DNA of 64,000 bases, taken from NCBI RefSeq assembly GCF_051304405.1, contig NZ_JBPPGG010000002.1:1-64000 (forward strand), given 5' to 3'. Positions 7,137 to 15,379 of this stretch are shown in pieces (position 1 is the stretch's first letter; every line of letters begins with the position of its first letter). Under the pieces are notes generated by a model. It saw only the letters and a program-made list of their open reading frames with translations. It was not told where the DNA came from and did not search any database. Origin of the DNA: Pedomonas sp051304405. Its GTDB lineage: Bacteria > Pseudomonadota > Alphaproteobacteria > Sphingomonadales > Sphingomonadaceae. The position numbers and the translations under genes are program-made.

Positions 7137-9038
7137 ATGTCGCCCCGTCCTGTATTGTTTCTGTCCACCGCTGCCGCTGCCTGCATCGCCGCGTCGGCCG
7201 CATATGCCGAGGAACCGATCAATCCCCTCGGTCAGATCATCGTCTCTGCGACCCGCACCGAACAGCCGCTGGCGCTCACCGGCACGTCGGTCTCCGTCCT
7301 CACTGCCGAGGATATTCGGGCCACCCAGAAGGCCATGCTGACCGACGCACTGCGCGAGATCCCCGGTGTCACCGTGGTGCGCAGCGGCGGCCCGGGCGCG
7401 CAGACGAGCCTGTTCATCCGCGGCGTCGGCGGCGAGCAGACGGTGGTGCTGATCGACGGCGTGCGCATCAACGATCCCTCGACCCCGGCGGCCACGGCCT
7501 ACATCAGCGACCTCGTGACCACCGGCATCGAGCGGGTGGAAGTGCTGCGCGGGCCGCAGTCGACCCTCTACGGCAGCCATGCCATCGGCGGCGTCGTCAA
7601 CATCATCACCACGGCGGGCCAGCCCGGTCTCCATGCGGAGGCGCAGGTCGAGGGCGGCAGCTTTGACAGCTGGCGCGCGGCGGGCACCGTCTCCGGCGGC
7701 AGCGAGGCGTTGACCGGATCGCTCACCGCCAGCGTCTACGACACGGACGGTATCTCTGCCGCCGACAAGAAAGACGGCAACACCGAGAAGGACGGCTACC
7801 GCAACTGGGCCGTGCTGGGCAGCCTGGGGGCAAGGCTGGCGGAGAATGTGCGCCTCGACCTCAAGGGGCTCTACAATCGCGGGCGCGCCGAATACGATGG
7901 CTTCCCGCCGCCGCTCTATACCTTCGCCGACATGGACAACCGCAACCGAAGCGAACTGTTCTCGGGCTATGCGGGCCTGACCGTGGATGCCTTCGGCGGC
8001 GCCTTGTCCAACCGTTTCGCCGTGGGCTACAGCCGCAACGACCGCGCGGATTTCGAGACGGAGATCCAGACCAACGACACGCGCGGTCAGATCCGCCGCT
8101 TCGAATATCAGGGAACCTTGCGCGCCGGCGCATCAACGGAGCTGACGTTCGGGGCGGAGACGGAAAAGCAGAAAATCCGCAACATCGGCCAGTGGGATCT
8201 GGAGCCGCTCAAGGCGGATGTGGATACGCACAGCGTCTATGCCCAGGGCCAGACCACGCTGTTCGAACGCCTCACCCTGACGGCGGGCGTGCGCCGTGAT
8301 GATCACGACACCTTCGGTGCGCACACCACCTTCCGCGTGGCCGGGGCCTACCAGATCGAGGAGAGCGATACGCTGCTGCGCGCCAACTGGGGCGAGGGCT
8401 TCAAGGCCCCGAGCCTCTATCAGGTCTACAGCGCCTATGGAAACGCGGACCTCGAGGCGGAGACCAGCGACGGCTGGGAAGCGGGGTTCGATCAGGGCTT
8501 CGTGGACGGGCGCATCCGGGTCAGTGCCACCTGGTTCGAGCAGAAGCTGAAGAACCAGATCGACTATGTGCCGTGCACCGGGGGCGACCTGATGTGCGGC
8601 CCCGGCCGCTACGGCTACTACGACAACGTGGGGCGCGCCTCGTTCAAGGGCGTGGAGCTGGGCCTTTTGTTGCAGCCCGTCGACGCGCTGGTCATCAAGG
8701 CCAACTATACCTGGCTCGAGCCGCTGAACAGGGTGACGGACACCGATCTCGCCCGCCGGGCGCGAGACATTTTCCAGACCTCGGTGAACTGGGCGGCGAC
8801 CGCGCGGACGAATTTTTCCGCCAGCCTCGTGATGGTCGGCGACAGCTACGACTCCCCCGGCAACGCCAACCGGCTCGATGGCTACACGCTGGTCGATGTG
8901 CGGGCGAGCCATGCCCTGACGCCGGGGCTCGAGGTCTATGGCCGCATCGATAACCTGTTCGACGTGGATTACGAGGTGATCCGCGGCTACGGCACCTTGG
9001 GGCGCGGCGTGTATCTTGGTCTGCGCGCCCGCTACTGA
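7137..9038 (+). CDS. btuB: TonB-dependent vitamin B12 receptor BtuB
   Basis: The 633-residue outer-membrane receptor takes up cobalamin using TonB energy. A signal peptide ends near residue 24 (AAYA|EE). The TonB box region (IIVSATRTEQ) follows. The plug domain contains LREIPGVTVVRSGG, RGVGGEQTVVLIDGVRIND and VLRGPQSTLYGSHAIGGVVNIIT, and the rest is a 22-strand barrel. The C-terminus ends in aromatic (GLRARY), as needed for barrel assembly. GGGAGG lies 5-6 bases upstream of the ATG. The preceding riboswitch makes the B12 assignment firm; length fits E. coli BtuB. Confidence 0.95.
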   Translation: MSPRPVLFLSTAAAACIAASAAYAEEPINPLGQIIVSATRTEQPLALTGTSVSVLTAEDIRATQKAMLTDALREIPGVTVVRSGGPGAQTSLFIRGVGGEQTVVLIDGVRINDPSTPAATAYISDLVTTGIERVEVLRGPQSTLYGSHAIGGVVNIITTAGQPGLHAEAQVEGGSFDSWRAAGTVSGGSEALTGSLTASVYDTDGISAADKKDGNTEKDGYRNWAVLGSLGARLAENVRLDLKGLYNRGRAEYDGFPPPLYTFADMDNRNRSELFSGYAGLTVDAFGGALSNRFAVGYSRNDRADFETEIQTNDTRGQIRRFEYQGTLRAGASTELTFGAETEKQKIRNIGQWDLEPLKADVDTHSVYAQGQTTLFERLTLTAGVRRDDHDTFGAHTTFRVAGAYQIEESDTLLRANWGEGFKAPSLYQVYSAYGNADLEAETSDGWEAGFDQGFVDGRIRVSATWFEQKLKNQIDYVPCTGGDLMCGPGRYGYYDNVGRASFKGVELGLLLQPVDALVIKANYTWLEPLNRVTDTDLARRARDIFQTSVNWAATARTNFSASLVMVGDSYDSPGNANRLDGYTLVDVRASHALTPGLEVYGRIDNLFDVDYEVIRGYGTLGRGVYLGLRARY

Positions 9039-9075
9039 CGCGAAATCAGGGCCGGACCGCTGGGCGGTCCATCCC

Positions 9076-9111
9076 GGGCGGGGGGACAGTGTCCCTCCGC
9101 CCCGTTTTTTT
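9076..9111 (+). terminator. rho-independent terminator after btuB
   Basis: GGGCGGGGGGACA pairs with TGTCCCTCCGCCC, giving a stem of about 12 pairs with a tiny loop, followed by a run of seven T. It lies about 40 bases after the btuB stop. Confidence 0.85.
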
Positions 9112-9191
9112 CTGCGAGAGGCGTGCGCGGAACATGTTTCACCCGCTGCCGTTGACCGCTTGGGGGCGTGGCTGAAACATGGAGATGACCA

Positions 9192-9356
9192 ATGGCAAAC
9201 CAGCGCCAGGATGATCAACGCCAGCAAGATCAACGCCAGAAAGATCAGAGCAATCAGCAGCAGCGCGGCGGACGGCAGCAGCAACAGCAGCAGCGCCAGC
9301 AACCGCAACGTCAGCAGCAACAGCGCCAGAAGCAGGACCGGAACCAGCAGGAGTAG
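9192..9356 (+). CDS. very Gln/Arg-rich small protein (54 aa)
   Basis: The frame starts MANQRQDDQRQQDQ and ends in RQKQDRNQQE. Well over half of all residues are Gln or Arg, with no hydrophobic residue worth noting after the first. GGAG lies 7 bases before the ATG, the spacing expected of a real start, and the frame is followed by strong inverted repeats. Such a chain should be disordered and highly hydrophilic; desiccation or stress protection, or nucleic acid binding, are guesses. The opposite strand reads as a Leu-rich string because Gln codons complement Leu codons, but has no comparable start. No family was recognised. Confidence 0.55.
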   Translation: MANQRQDDQRQQDQRQKDQSNQQQRGGRQQQQQQRQQPQRQQQQRQKQDRNQQE

Positions 9357-9399
9357 ACCGGGCCGCGCCGCACAGGCGGCACGGTCTGTTGTCGTGACA

Positions 9400-9430
9400 G
9401 GATACGGGGTGGCCGCGCCGCCCCGTATCC
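9400..9430 (+). terminator. perfect 10-bp inverted repeat after the Gln/Arg-rich gene
   Basis: GGATACGGGG (9400-9409) pairs with CCCCGTATCC (9421-9430) around an 11-base loop. A second small hairpin (ACAGGAC/GTCCTGT) follows near 9445-9466. Neither has a T run, so factor-independent termination is doubtful; they may protect the mRNA end or serve as a leader for the next gene. Confidence 0.4.
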
Positions 9431-9520
9431 CTGTTCCGGCCCCCGACAGGACCGGCAAGTGTCCTGTGGAGCAATCGCGTCTCTTTTTCGTTTTATTGAC
9501 GAAAGGAAAGGGGGACCGTC

Positions 9521-10219
9521 ATGCATGCCAACCGCTTCGCGACCGTTGCAATCCTGTTGACGGGCCTCGGTCTCGGCGGGGTTGCCCTCGGGGATGCACT
9601 GACGTCGCCCGACAATCAGGTAATTGATCCCTCCTTCGATATCCGCTCGGTGGAAGTGCGGGCCGGCACGGACGTGGTGCGTTTCCGCATGACCCTGCGC
9701 GGTGAGGCGGGCGTGCGCAGGCCCGGTCCCACGGGTCAGCTGGGCGGGAGCCAGATGTTCGCCTACCTGTGGCCGACAAGCGCCGATTCCGCCGTGGGCG
9801 GTTTTCCGCATGGGCGGGGGCTTCTCGTCCTCGGCCTCGTCAGCCACCCGGATCTGGTGGAGACAGTGGGCAACCAGCAGCTCTCGGGCGGCTGGCACCC
9901 GCACTGGTTTGTTGCCGCGCCGGGCAAGGGCTGCGGCCCGTTCGGCCTCAGGATCGAGGAGGGGCCGCCCGCCAGCCCGGGGGCGCTGCCTGTGCTCACC
10001 ACTGTGCCCAACTTCCCGGCTACCCTCAGCGGCACGACGGTCGAGGTGCAGGTGCCGCGCCGCCTGTTCGCAGACCCCGCCTTGCTTCGCTACGACGGCA
10101 TTACCGCCACCATGCTCGTCAGCAGCGATCTGACGCCGCCCGTTCTGTGCGTGCGGGTGATGGATGTGGCCTCCGGGCGCCTCAGCCTGACCGGGACGGT
10201 GACGGTCGAGGGGCGCTGA
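9521..10219 (+). CDS. secreted hypothetical protein (232 aa)
   Basis: AAAGGGGG lies about 7 bases before the ATG. The protein begins with a Sec signal peptide (MHANRFATVAILLTGLGLGGVALG), cut near residue 24-25, so it should be periplasmic or exported. The rest is beta-rich and without membrane segments, with aromatic and Gly/Pro-rich turns and three scattered Cys. No enzyme motif or known family was recognised. It sits between btuB and a second B12 riboswitch but lacks a riboswitch of its own, so a link to B12 is not shown. Confidence 0.7.
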   Translation: MHANRFATVAILLTGLGLGGVALGDALTSPDNQVIDPSFDIRSVEVRAGTDVVRFRMTLRGEAGVRRPGPTGQLGGSQMFAYLWPTSADSAVGGFPHGRGLLVLGLVSHPDLVETVGNQQLSGGWHPHWFVAAPGKGCGPFGLRIEEGPPASPGALPVLTTVPNFPATLSGTTVEVQVPRRLFADPALLRYDGITATMLVSSDLTPPVLCVRVMDVASGRLSLTGTVTVEGR

Positions 10220-10338
10220 GACGCCGCTGCCGCCGGAACAGCGGAACAGAAGGCGCCGGTGGCGGGTTTCCTCAATAGGAGCGGAGCGCGCGGGGCAGGG
10301 CCCCGGAGCCGTTCCGGTTTTGAGGATGGAGTAACACA

Positions 10339-10677
10339 ATGCAGAACATGACCCCTTCGTCCGCCGACCCGAACAAGAAACAATCCGAGCAGGAGACGCA
10401 GGACAAGGCATGCGGCGCGGCGCAGGAGCAGCGGACCGACGAGGCGCTGGACGAGGCGATCGAGGAGTCCTTCCCGGCCAGCGATCCGGTGTCGATGGTG
10501 GTGGACGGCCCCCGGGTACAGCCGACCGAATGCGAATTCCGGCCCTCGGACCAACATGCGGAGACGGATCACGTCGCCCACCCCGACCGGGACAAGGCCG
10601 CCGCCGGACAGGCAGGCGAAAAGCCGTCAGCGGAGACGCGCGGCTCGCAAGACAAGGGCAAGGAGCGGCGCCCGTAA
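10339..10677 (+). CDS. small hydrophilic protein with ESFPASDP motif (112 aa)
   Basis: GGAG lies 9 bases before the ATG. The protein is strongly charged, Gln/Glu/Asp/Lys-rich and likely disordered. It contains DEALDEAIEESFPASDPVSM at about residues 35-54; the ESFPASDP core is common in short proteins of alphaproteobacteria, often annotated as hypothetical or stress-related. Function is unknown. It stands alone with its own terminator and is not part of the following btu operon. Confidence 0.7.
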   Translation: MQNMTPSSADPNKKQSEQETQDKACGAAQEQRTDEALDEAIEESFPASDPVSMVVDGPRVQPTECEFRPSDQHAETDHVAHPDRDKAAAGQAGEKPSAETRGSQDKGKERRP

Positions 10678-10726
10678 CGGCCGCGCCCATCGGCAACGAC
10701 GTAATCGGGCCGTGGCTGCGGTGGAT

Positions 10727-10749
10727 GCCGCACGCTTGCGGCCTTTTTC
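10727..10749 (+). terminator. rho-independent terminator
   Basis: GCCGC and GCGGC form a stem around a six-base loop, followed by CTTTTT. It ends the small ESFPASDP gene and isolates it from the btuFCD leader. Confidence 0.65.
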
Positions 10750-10763
10750 GTGCCGCCGTTCGG

Positions 10764-10780
10764 TTTTGATCGGCAAATCG
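10764..10780. repeat. 17-bp direct repeat, copy 1 (upstream of btuFCD)
   Basis: TTTTGATCGGCAAATCG occurs here and again, identically, at 13931-13947, just after btuD. The two copies bracket the riboswitch and the three btu genes. Confidence 0.6.
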
Positions 10781-10785
10781 GTTGC

Positions 10786-10814
10786 TTGACGGTTTTTTGC
10801 GCCGGGAGTACCCC
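10786..10814 (+). promoter_or_regulatory. candidate promoter of the btuFCD transcript
   Basis: TTGACG (10786-10791), 17 bases and TACCCC stand just before the riboswitch. The layout is the same as ahead of the btuB riboswitch. The -10 is weak against consensus. Confidence 0.4.
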
Positions 10815-10821
10815 AATCGTT

Positions 10822-11024
10822 GCGACAGGTTCCCCAGCCATGGGGTGAAAAGGGAACCCGGTGACGCGCCGGTTCTTGCAGCCGGCTAATCCGGGGCTGC
10901 CCCCGCAACTGTGAGCGGCGAGTTCGCGCGCCTGAACGCCACTGGGACCCCCGGGAAGGCGGCGCGCAGCAGACGATGACCCGCAAGCCAGGAGACCTGC
11001 CTGCCGCAGTCGTCTGTTGTCCGG
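10822..11024 (+). promoter_or_regulatory. cobalamin (B12) riboswitch upstream of btuFCD
   Basis: The same landmarks as in the first riboswitch appear: AAAAGGGAA then CCGGTGACG, CCCCGCAACTGTGAGCGGCGAG, GCCACTGGG, GGGAAGG and the B12 box AGCCAGGAGACCTGCC (10986-11001). CAGACGATGAC before the box pairs with GTCGTCTG after it. It should repress the downstream transporter operon when B12 is abundant. Confidence 0.95.
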
Positions 11025-11086
11025 CCGGGGTGCGCCGGGCACGCGGTTCTTTCCCGTGAGACGACAGCCGAGATGGCCGGGCGAGG

Positions 11087-12142
11087 GTGCGGTTGCATCC
11101 CTTGCCGCAGGCTGTGAGGGTGAACCGTGCCGGGCGGCGTGCAAGCGCTCCCCGGCCGCGCGGGTTATGGAACGTGCCTGAGAACGTGGGGTGGCGCGAA
11201 CAGGCGCCGCGAACCGGTGGTCGAAAAAAGCTGGCGGCGCTTGCGGCGGCGCTGGCGCTTGCCGTGGGCGTGCCCCTCGGCATCATGGGGCTGGGGACGG
11301 CGCAGGGGCGCTTGCCAGATCAACGCCGGGCGTCCAACGCCGGGCCTGCCGCGTCCTCCGCTGCCTCCTCCGCCGCGCCCCGGCGCATCGTCTCGACGGA
11401 CCCTTGCCTCGACGCCATTCTGGTGCACGTGGCGGACCCCGGCCAGATCGCGGCGCTGAGCCATTATTCGCACAACCCGCGCACCTCGACGGTCGCGGAG
11501 CTGGCGCGACGCTTCCCCTACACCTACGCGACGGCGGAGGAGGTGCTGGCGCTGAAGCCGGATCTGGTGCTCGCCAGCATGCACACGGCGCCCGCCACCC
11601 GCAACGCGCTGGAGCGCATGGGCATTCCGCTCGCCACCTTTCCTGTGCCCTCGACCGTGGCGGAGAGTCTGGCGCAGGTGCGGGAGGTCGCCCGGATCAT
11701 TGGCCACCCCGAGCAGGGGGAGGCGCTCGCCCGCCGCATCGAGGCGGCGCTCGACGCCATTCCCGCGAGCGGCCCGCCCATCCCGACGCTGATCTTCCAG
11801 CACGACGGCTTCTCGCCGGGCGCGGGCACGTTGCAGAACGATCTCCTGCGCCGCGCCGGGCTCGTCAATGAAGCCGCGCGCTATGGCGTCGGCTTCTGGG
11901 GCGTGGTGCCGCTTGAACGGCTCGTTGCCGATCCGCCGCGCCTGCTGCTGACCTCCCGCCTCGAGACCGGAAATCCGGCCGTGCAGGACCGCGTGCTGGA
12001 GCACCCGGTGCTGCGGCGGCTGAAGGGGCGCATGGTGCGCGCCTATTATCCGCCGCAACTGCTCTATTGCGGCGGCCCCTCCCTGATCGACGCCGCCCGC
12101 TATCTGACGGCGGCGCGCCTTGCCGTGGAAAAAGCGTCATGA
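11087..12142 (+). CDS. btuF: periplasmic cobalamin-binding protein (BtuF-like)
   Basis: This is the substrate-binding protein of the B12 ABC importer, with two lobes joined by a helix. The mature part begins around RRIVSTDPCLDAILVHVAD, the usual BtuF/TroA-type first strand, and continues through EVLALKPDLVLAS and the C-terminal HPVLRRLKGRMV. The start is uncertain: the longest frame begins at GTG 11087, but the signal-like KKLAALAAALALAVGVPLG lies about 47 residues in, so an internal GTG at 11174 or nearby may be used. The stop overlaps the btuC start (ATGA). The riboswitch and partners support B12 rather than haem or siderophore. Confidence 0.88.
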   Translation: MRLHPLPQAVRVNRAGRRASAPRPRGLWNVPENVGWREQAPRTGGRKKLAALAAALALAVGVPLGIMGLGTAQGRLPDQRRASNAGPAASSAASSAAPRRIVSTDPCLDAILVHVADPGQIAALSHYSHNPRTSTVAELARRFPYTYATAEEVLALKPDLVLASMHTAPATRNALERMGIPLATFPVPSTVAESLAQVREVARIIGHPEQGEALARRIEAALDAIPASGPPIPTLIFQHDGFSPGAGTLQNDLLRRAGLVNEAARYGVGFWGVVPLERLVADPPRLLLTSRLETGNPAVQDRVLEHPVLRRLKGRMVRAYYPPQLLYCGGPSLIDAARYLTAARLAVEKAS

Positions 12143-13125
12143 ACCGCGCGTCCTCCCTGTTCATCCTGTCGGTCCTTGGCGGCCTCATTCTCGTGCTGTC
12201 CCTGGTCTCGCTCGCGGCGGGCAAGGTGTGGGTGCCCCCGTTCGGCCTCCTCGCGGGGGACGACAGCGTGCCCTGGTTCATCGTCGCGGAGCTGCGCCTG
12301 CCGCGCACGCTGCTGGCCATTCTGGTGGGCGGGGTGCTCGGCCTCTCGGGCGCGGTGCTGCAAGGGTATCTGCGCAACCCGCTGGCGGACCCGGGCGTGC
12401 TGGGCGTCTCGGCCTGCGCCGCCTTCGGGGCGGTGCTGTCCATCTGGCTCGGCATTTCCGGCACGGCAGCATGGGTGCTGCCCGCCTGCGCCATGGCCGC
12501 CGCCATTGCGGGGACGGCGCTGCTCTACACGCTGGCGGTGGAGACCAACCGCGTCGCCACCTTCATTCTGGCGGGCATCATCCTCAACAGCCTGGCCAGC
12601 GCGCTCACCTCCTTCGCCATCAGCATCGCGCCCAACCCCTTTGCCACCGCCGAAATCATCAACTGGATGATGGGGGCGCTGACCGACCGCAGCATGAACG
12701 ATGTGCTTCTCATCCTGCCCTTCGCGCTGCTGGGGGGCGGTTTGCTGCTGACAACGGGCCGGGCGCTCGACGGTCTCAGCCTTGGCGAGATGACCGCCCG
12801 CACCATGGGCATCGACCTGTCCGCGACGCACCGGCGCGTGCTGCTGGGCGTTGGTATTTCGGTCGGGGCGACGGTGGCCGTCACCGGCATCGTCGGTTTC
12901 GTCGGGCTGGTGGTGCCGCACCTGCTGCGCCCGTTTGTCGGCGCGCGCCCCGGCGCGCTGCTGGTGCCGAGCATCTTCGGCGGCAGCGCGCTGGTGCTGG
13001 CGGCGGACACGCTGGTGCGCGTGCTCCCCGGCGGCACGGAAGTGAAGCTGGGCATTGTCATGGCGCTGCTCGGCGCGCCCTTCTTCCTGTTCCTCCTCTT
13101 CAAGATGCGGAGCCAGCTGGCATGA
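12139..13125 (+). CDS. btuC: cobalamin ABC transporter permease BtuC
   Basis: The ATG at 12139 overlaps the btuF stop; a longer upstream frame is not used. The 328-residue FecCD-family permease has about ten hydrophobic helices. It contains ELRLPRTLLAILVGGVLGLSGAVLQG near the start, NPLADPGVLG, the cytoplasmic GFVGLVVPHLLRPFVG coupling region and a C-terminal GAPFFLFLLF helix, all family hallmarks. It forms the homodimeric channel through which BtuF delivers B12, driven by BtuD. The stop overlaps btuD. Confidence 0.93.
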   Translation: MNRASSLFILSVLGGLILVLSLVSLAAGKVWVPPFGLLAGDDSVPWFIVAELRLPRTLLAILVGGVLGLSGAVLQGYLRNPLADPGVLGVSACAAFGAVLSIWLGISGTAAWVLPACAMAAAIAGTALLYTLAVETNRVATFILAGIILNSLASALTSFAISIAPNPFATAEIINWMMGALTDRSMNDVLLILPFALLGGGLLLTTGRALDGLSLGEMTARTMGIDLSATHRRVLLGVGISVGATVAVTGIVGFVGLVVPHLLRPFVGARPGALLVPSIFGGSALVLAADTLVRVLPGGTEVKLGIVMALLGAPFFLFLLFKMRSQLA

Positions 13126-13916
13126 GTACGCTCGCCTGCGAGAACCTTGTCGTCGAAGCCGCGAGCCGCCGCCTGCTCGGGCCGGTGAGCCTCGGCTTCC
13201 GGGCGGGCGAGGTGACGGCCGTGCTCGGCCCCAACGGGGCGGGCAAGTCCACCTGGCTGGGCGCACTCAGCGGCGGGCGGCGGCCCTCGGCGGGTACGGT
13301 CCGCCTCGACGGCGCGGACCTTGCAGCGCTCGATCCGCGCCAGCGCGCCCGGAGCATCGGCTTTCTCGCGCAAGGGCGGGAGGTGGCGTGGGGGCTGACG
13401 GTGGAAGCGGTTGTGGCGCTGGGCCGCTTGCCGTACAGCCGCTTCGCCGCGCCGCCCGGCCCGGCCGATCGCGCGGCCATCGAGGCCGCCATTGCCCGCT
13501 GCGAGCTGGAGGCGCTGCGCCAGCGCGATGTGCTCACGCTCTCGGGCGGGGAGCGGGCACGGGTGCTGCTTGCCCGGGTGCTGGCGGGCGAGCCGCTCTG
13601 GATTCTGGCGGACGAGCCGCTGGCCGGGCTGGACCCCGCCTATCAGCTGGACATCGTGCACCTGCTGCGGGACCTGGCGGCGGAGGGGAAGGGGGTCGTC
13701 GTCACGCTCCATGATCTGGCGCTGGTGGGGCGGCTGGCGGACCGGGTGATCGTGATCCGCGCGGGCGACGTGGTGGCTGACGGGCCGGCGGCTGCCGTGC
13801 TGACGCCCGAAGTGATGGCCGCCGCCTATGGCGTGGCGGTGGACGTGTTGCGGGCTGCCGACGGCGAGCGGGTGGTTCTGCCCACCCGGCGCATGCAGGG
13901 CGAGGTACAGGCCTGA
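13122..13916 (+). CDS. btuD: cobalamin ABC transporter ATP-binding protein BtuD
   Basis: The 264-residue ATPase starts at the ATG overlapping the btuC stop. Walker A is GPNGAGKST at about residue 36, the Q-loop lies in LAQGREVAWGLT, the ABC signature LSGGE is at ~141, Walker B with D-loop is WILADEPLAGLD at ~160, and the switch His is in VTLHDL. It drives B12 import through BtuC. A long open frame continues upstream inside btuC but is only a shadow. No terminator with a clear T run was seen right after it. Confidence 0.93.
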   Translation: MSTLACENLVVEAASRRLLGPVSLGFRAGEVTAVLGPNGAGKSTWLGALSGGRRPSAGTVRLDGADLAALDPRQRARSIGFLAQGREVAWGLTVEAVVALGRLPYSRFAAPPGPADRAAIEAAIARCELEALRQRDVLTLSGGERARVLLARVLAGEPLWILADEPLAGLDPAYQLDIVHLLRDLAAEGKGVVVTLHDLALVGRLADRVIVIRAGDVVADGPAAAVLTPEVMAAAYGVAVDVLRAADGERVVLPTRRMQGEVQA

Positions 13917-13930
13917 CGCCGGGTTCGTCA

Positions 13931-13947
13931 TTTTGATCGGCAAATCG
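13931..13947. repeat. 17-bp direct repeat, copy 2 (downstream of btuD)
   Basis: This copy is identical to 10764-10780 and begins 15 bases after the btuD stop. See the paired entry. Confidence 0.6.
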
Positions 13948-14059
13948 CGCCGCCCCCCGTCGCTTTGGCTGTGGCTGCTGGCACGGTTTGGTGGAATGTT
14001 CTACCTCCTGAGCCAGAGGGGCGGTGGCCCGTGGCCGCGTATCGGAGGAGACTGGAACC

Positions 14060-15301
14060 ATGAGCGAAGCGAGCATCCAGCAGGGGGCTGAGAACCCGCA
14101 GGGCGTGAAGAAGATCGTCTGGCCGAAGTTCCGCTGGGAGGATCCGCTGCTGCTGGAGGAAAGCCTCACCGAGGAAGAGCGCATGATCCGCGATGCGGCG
14201 CGCGCCTACTGTCAGGAAAAGCTCATGCCGCGCGTGCTGGAAGGCAACCGGCACGAGAGGTTCTTCCCCGAGATGATGACGGAAGCAGGCGAGCTGGGCC
14301 TCCTCGGCGCCACCATCAAGGGTTACGGCTGCCCGGGCGTGTCCTACGTCGCCTACGGTCTCATCGCCCGCGAGGTGGAGCGGGTGGACTCGGCCTACCG
14401 CTCGACGATTTCCGTCCAGTCCTCCCTCGTCATGTGGCCGATCTACGCTTACGGCACCGAGGCGCACCGTCAGAAATACCTGCCGAAGCTCGCCAGCGGC
14501 GAATGGGTGGGCTCCTTCGGCCTCACCGAGCCCGATGCGGGCTCCGACCCGGCCAGCATGAAAACCCGCGCCCGCCGCGTCGATGGCGGCTTCGTGCTGA
14601 ACGGCTCCAAGATGTGGATCACCAATTCGCCGATCGCGCAGGTGTTTGTCATCTGGGCCAAGCTCGCCAACGAGGAGGGTAAGGACGAAATCCGCGGCTT
14701 CATCCTGGAGCGCGGCGACAAGGGCCTCTCCACGCCCAAGATCGAGGGCAAGTTCTCGCTGCGCGCCGGCCTCACCGGCGAGGTGGTGATGGATGACGTG
14801 TTCATCCCCGAGGACCGCATGTTCCCCGAGATCAAGGGTCTCGGCGGCCCGTTCGGCTGCCTCAACAACGCCCGCTACGGCATCGCCTGGGGCGCGATGG
14901 GCGCGGCGGAATTCTGCTGGCATGCGGCGCGGCAGTACGGCCTCGACCGCAAGCAGTTCGGCCGCCCGCTGGCCGCAACGCAGCTCTACCAGAAGAAGCT
15001 GGCGGACATGCAGACCGAGATCACCCTCGGCCTGACGGCGTGCCTCCAGGCCGGGCGGCTGATGGACCAGGGCAAGCTCGCGCCCGAGGCCATTTCCCTG
15101 CTCAAGCGCAACAACTGCGGCAAGGCGCTGGAGATTGCCCGCATCGCCCGCGACATGCACGGCGGCAACGGCATTTCCGACGAATTCCATGTCATCCGCC
15201 ACGCCATGAATCTGGAGGCGGTCAACACCTACGAGGGCACGCACGACGTGCACGCGCTCATTCTCGGGCGGGCGCAGACGGGCCTTCAGGCCTTCGCCTG
15301 A
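14060..15301 (+). CDS. gcdH: glutaryl-CoA dehydrogenase
   Basis: This FAD enzyme oxidises and decarboxylates glutaryl-CoA to crotonyl-CoA in lysine and tryptophan breakdown. I chose ATG 14060 because GGAGGAG lies 9 bases upstream. The 413 residues include the family start FRWEDPLLLEESLTEEERMI, the FAD/substrate motif FGLTEPDAGSDP, a middle WITNSPIAQVFVIWAK, and the GcdH ending NTYEGTHDVHALILGRAQTG, where the Glu is the catalytic base. The EGTHDVH-ILGRAQTG ending separates it from other acyl-CoA dehydrogenases. It is monocistronic, with a strong terminator. Confidence 0.93.
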   Translation: MSEASIQQGAENPQGVKKIVWPKFRWEDPLLLEESLTEEERMIRDAARAYCQEKLMPRVLEGNRHERFFPEMMTEAGELGLLGATIKGYGCPGVSYVAYGLIAREVERVDSAYRSTISVQSSLVMWPIYAYGTEAHRQKYLPKLASGEWVGSFGLTEPDAGSDPASMKTRARRVDGGFVLNGSKMWITNSPIAQVFVIWAKLANEEGKDEIRGFILERGDKGLSTPKIEGKFSLRAGLTGEVVMDDVFIPEDRMFPEIKGLGGPFGCLNNARYGIAWGAMGAAEFCWHAARQYGLDRKQFGRPLAATQLYQKKLADMQTEITLGLTACLQAGRLMDQGKLAPEAISLLKRNNCGKALEIARIARDMHGGNGISDEFHVIRHAMNLEAVNTYEGTHDVHALILGRAQTGLQAFA

Positions 15302-15327
15302 GCGTCAGTTTCCTGCGGCAAATCATG

Positions 15328-15355
15328 ACGGCGGGGGTAACCCCGCCGTTTTTTT
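15328..15355 (+). terminator. rho-independent terminator after gcdH
   Basis: ACGGCGGGG and CCCCGCCGT form a nine-pair stem with a short GTAA-type loop, followed by seven T. It also faces the convergent protease operon. Confidence 0.9.
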
Positions 15356-15379
15356 ATCCGCGCGCCTGGCCCCTCGCGG

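Noticed and set aside
8133..10816. Long minus-strand frames including a Leu-rich stretch
   Set aside because: They are complements of btuB, the Gln-rich microgene and its neighbours; Leu runs arise from complementing Gln codons. No ribosome site supports them.
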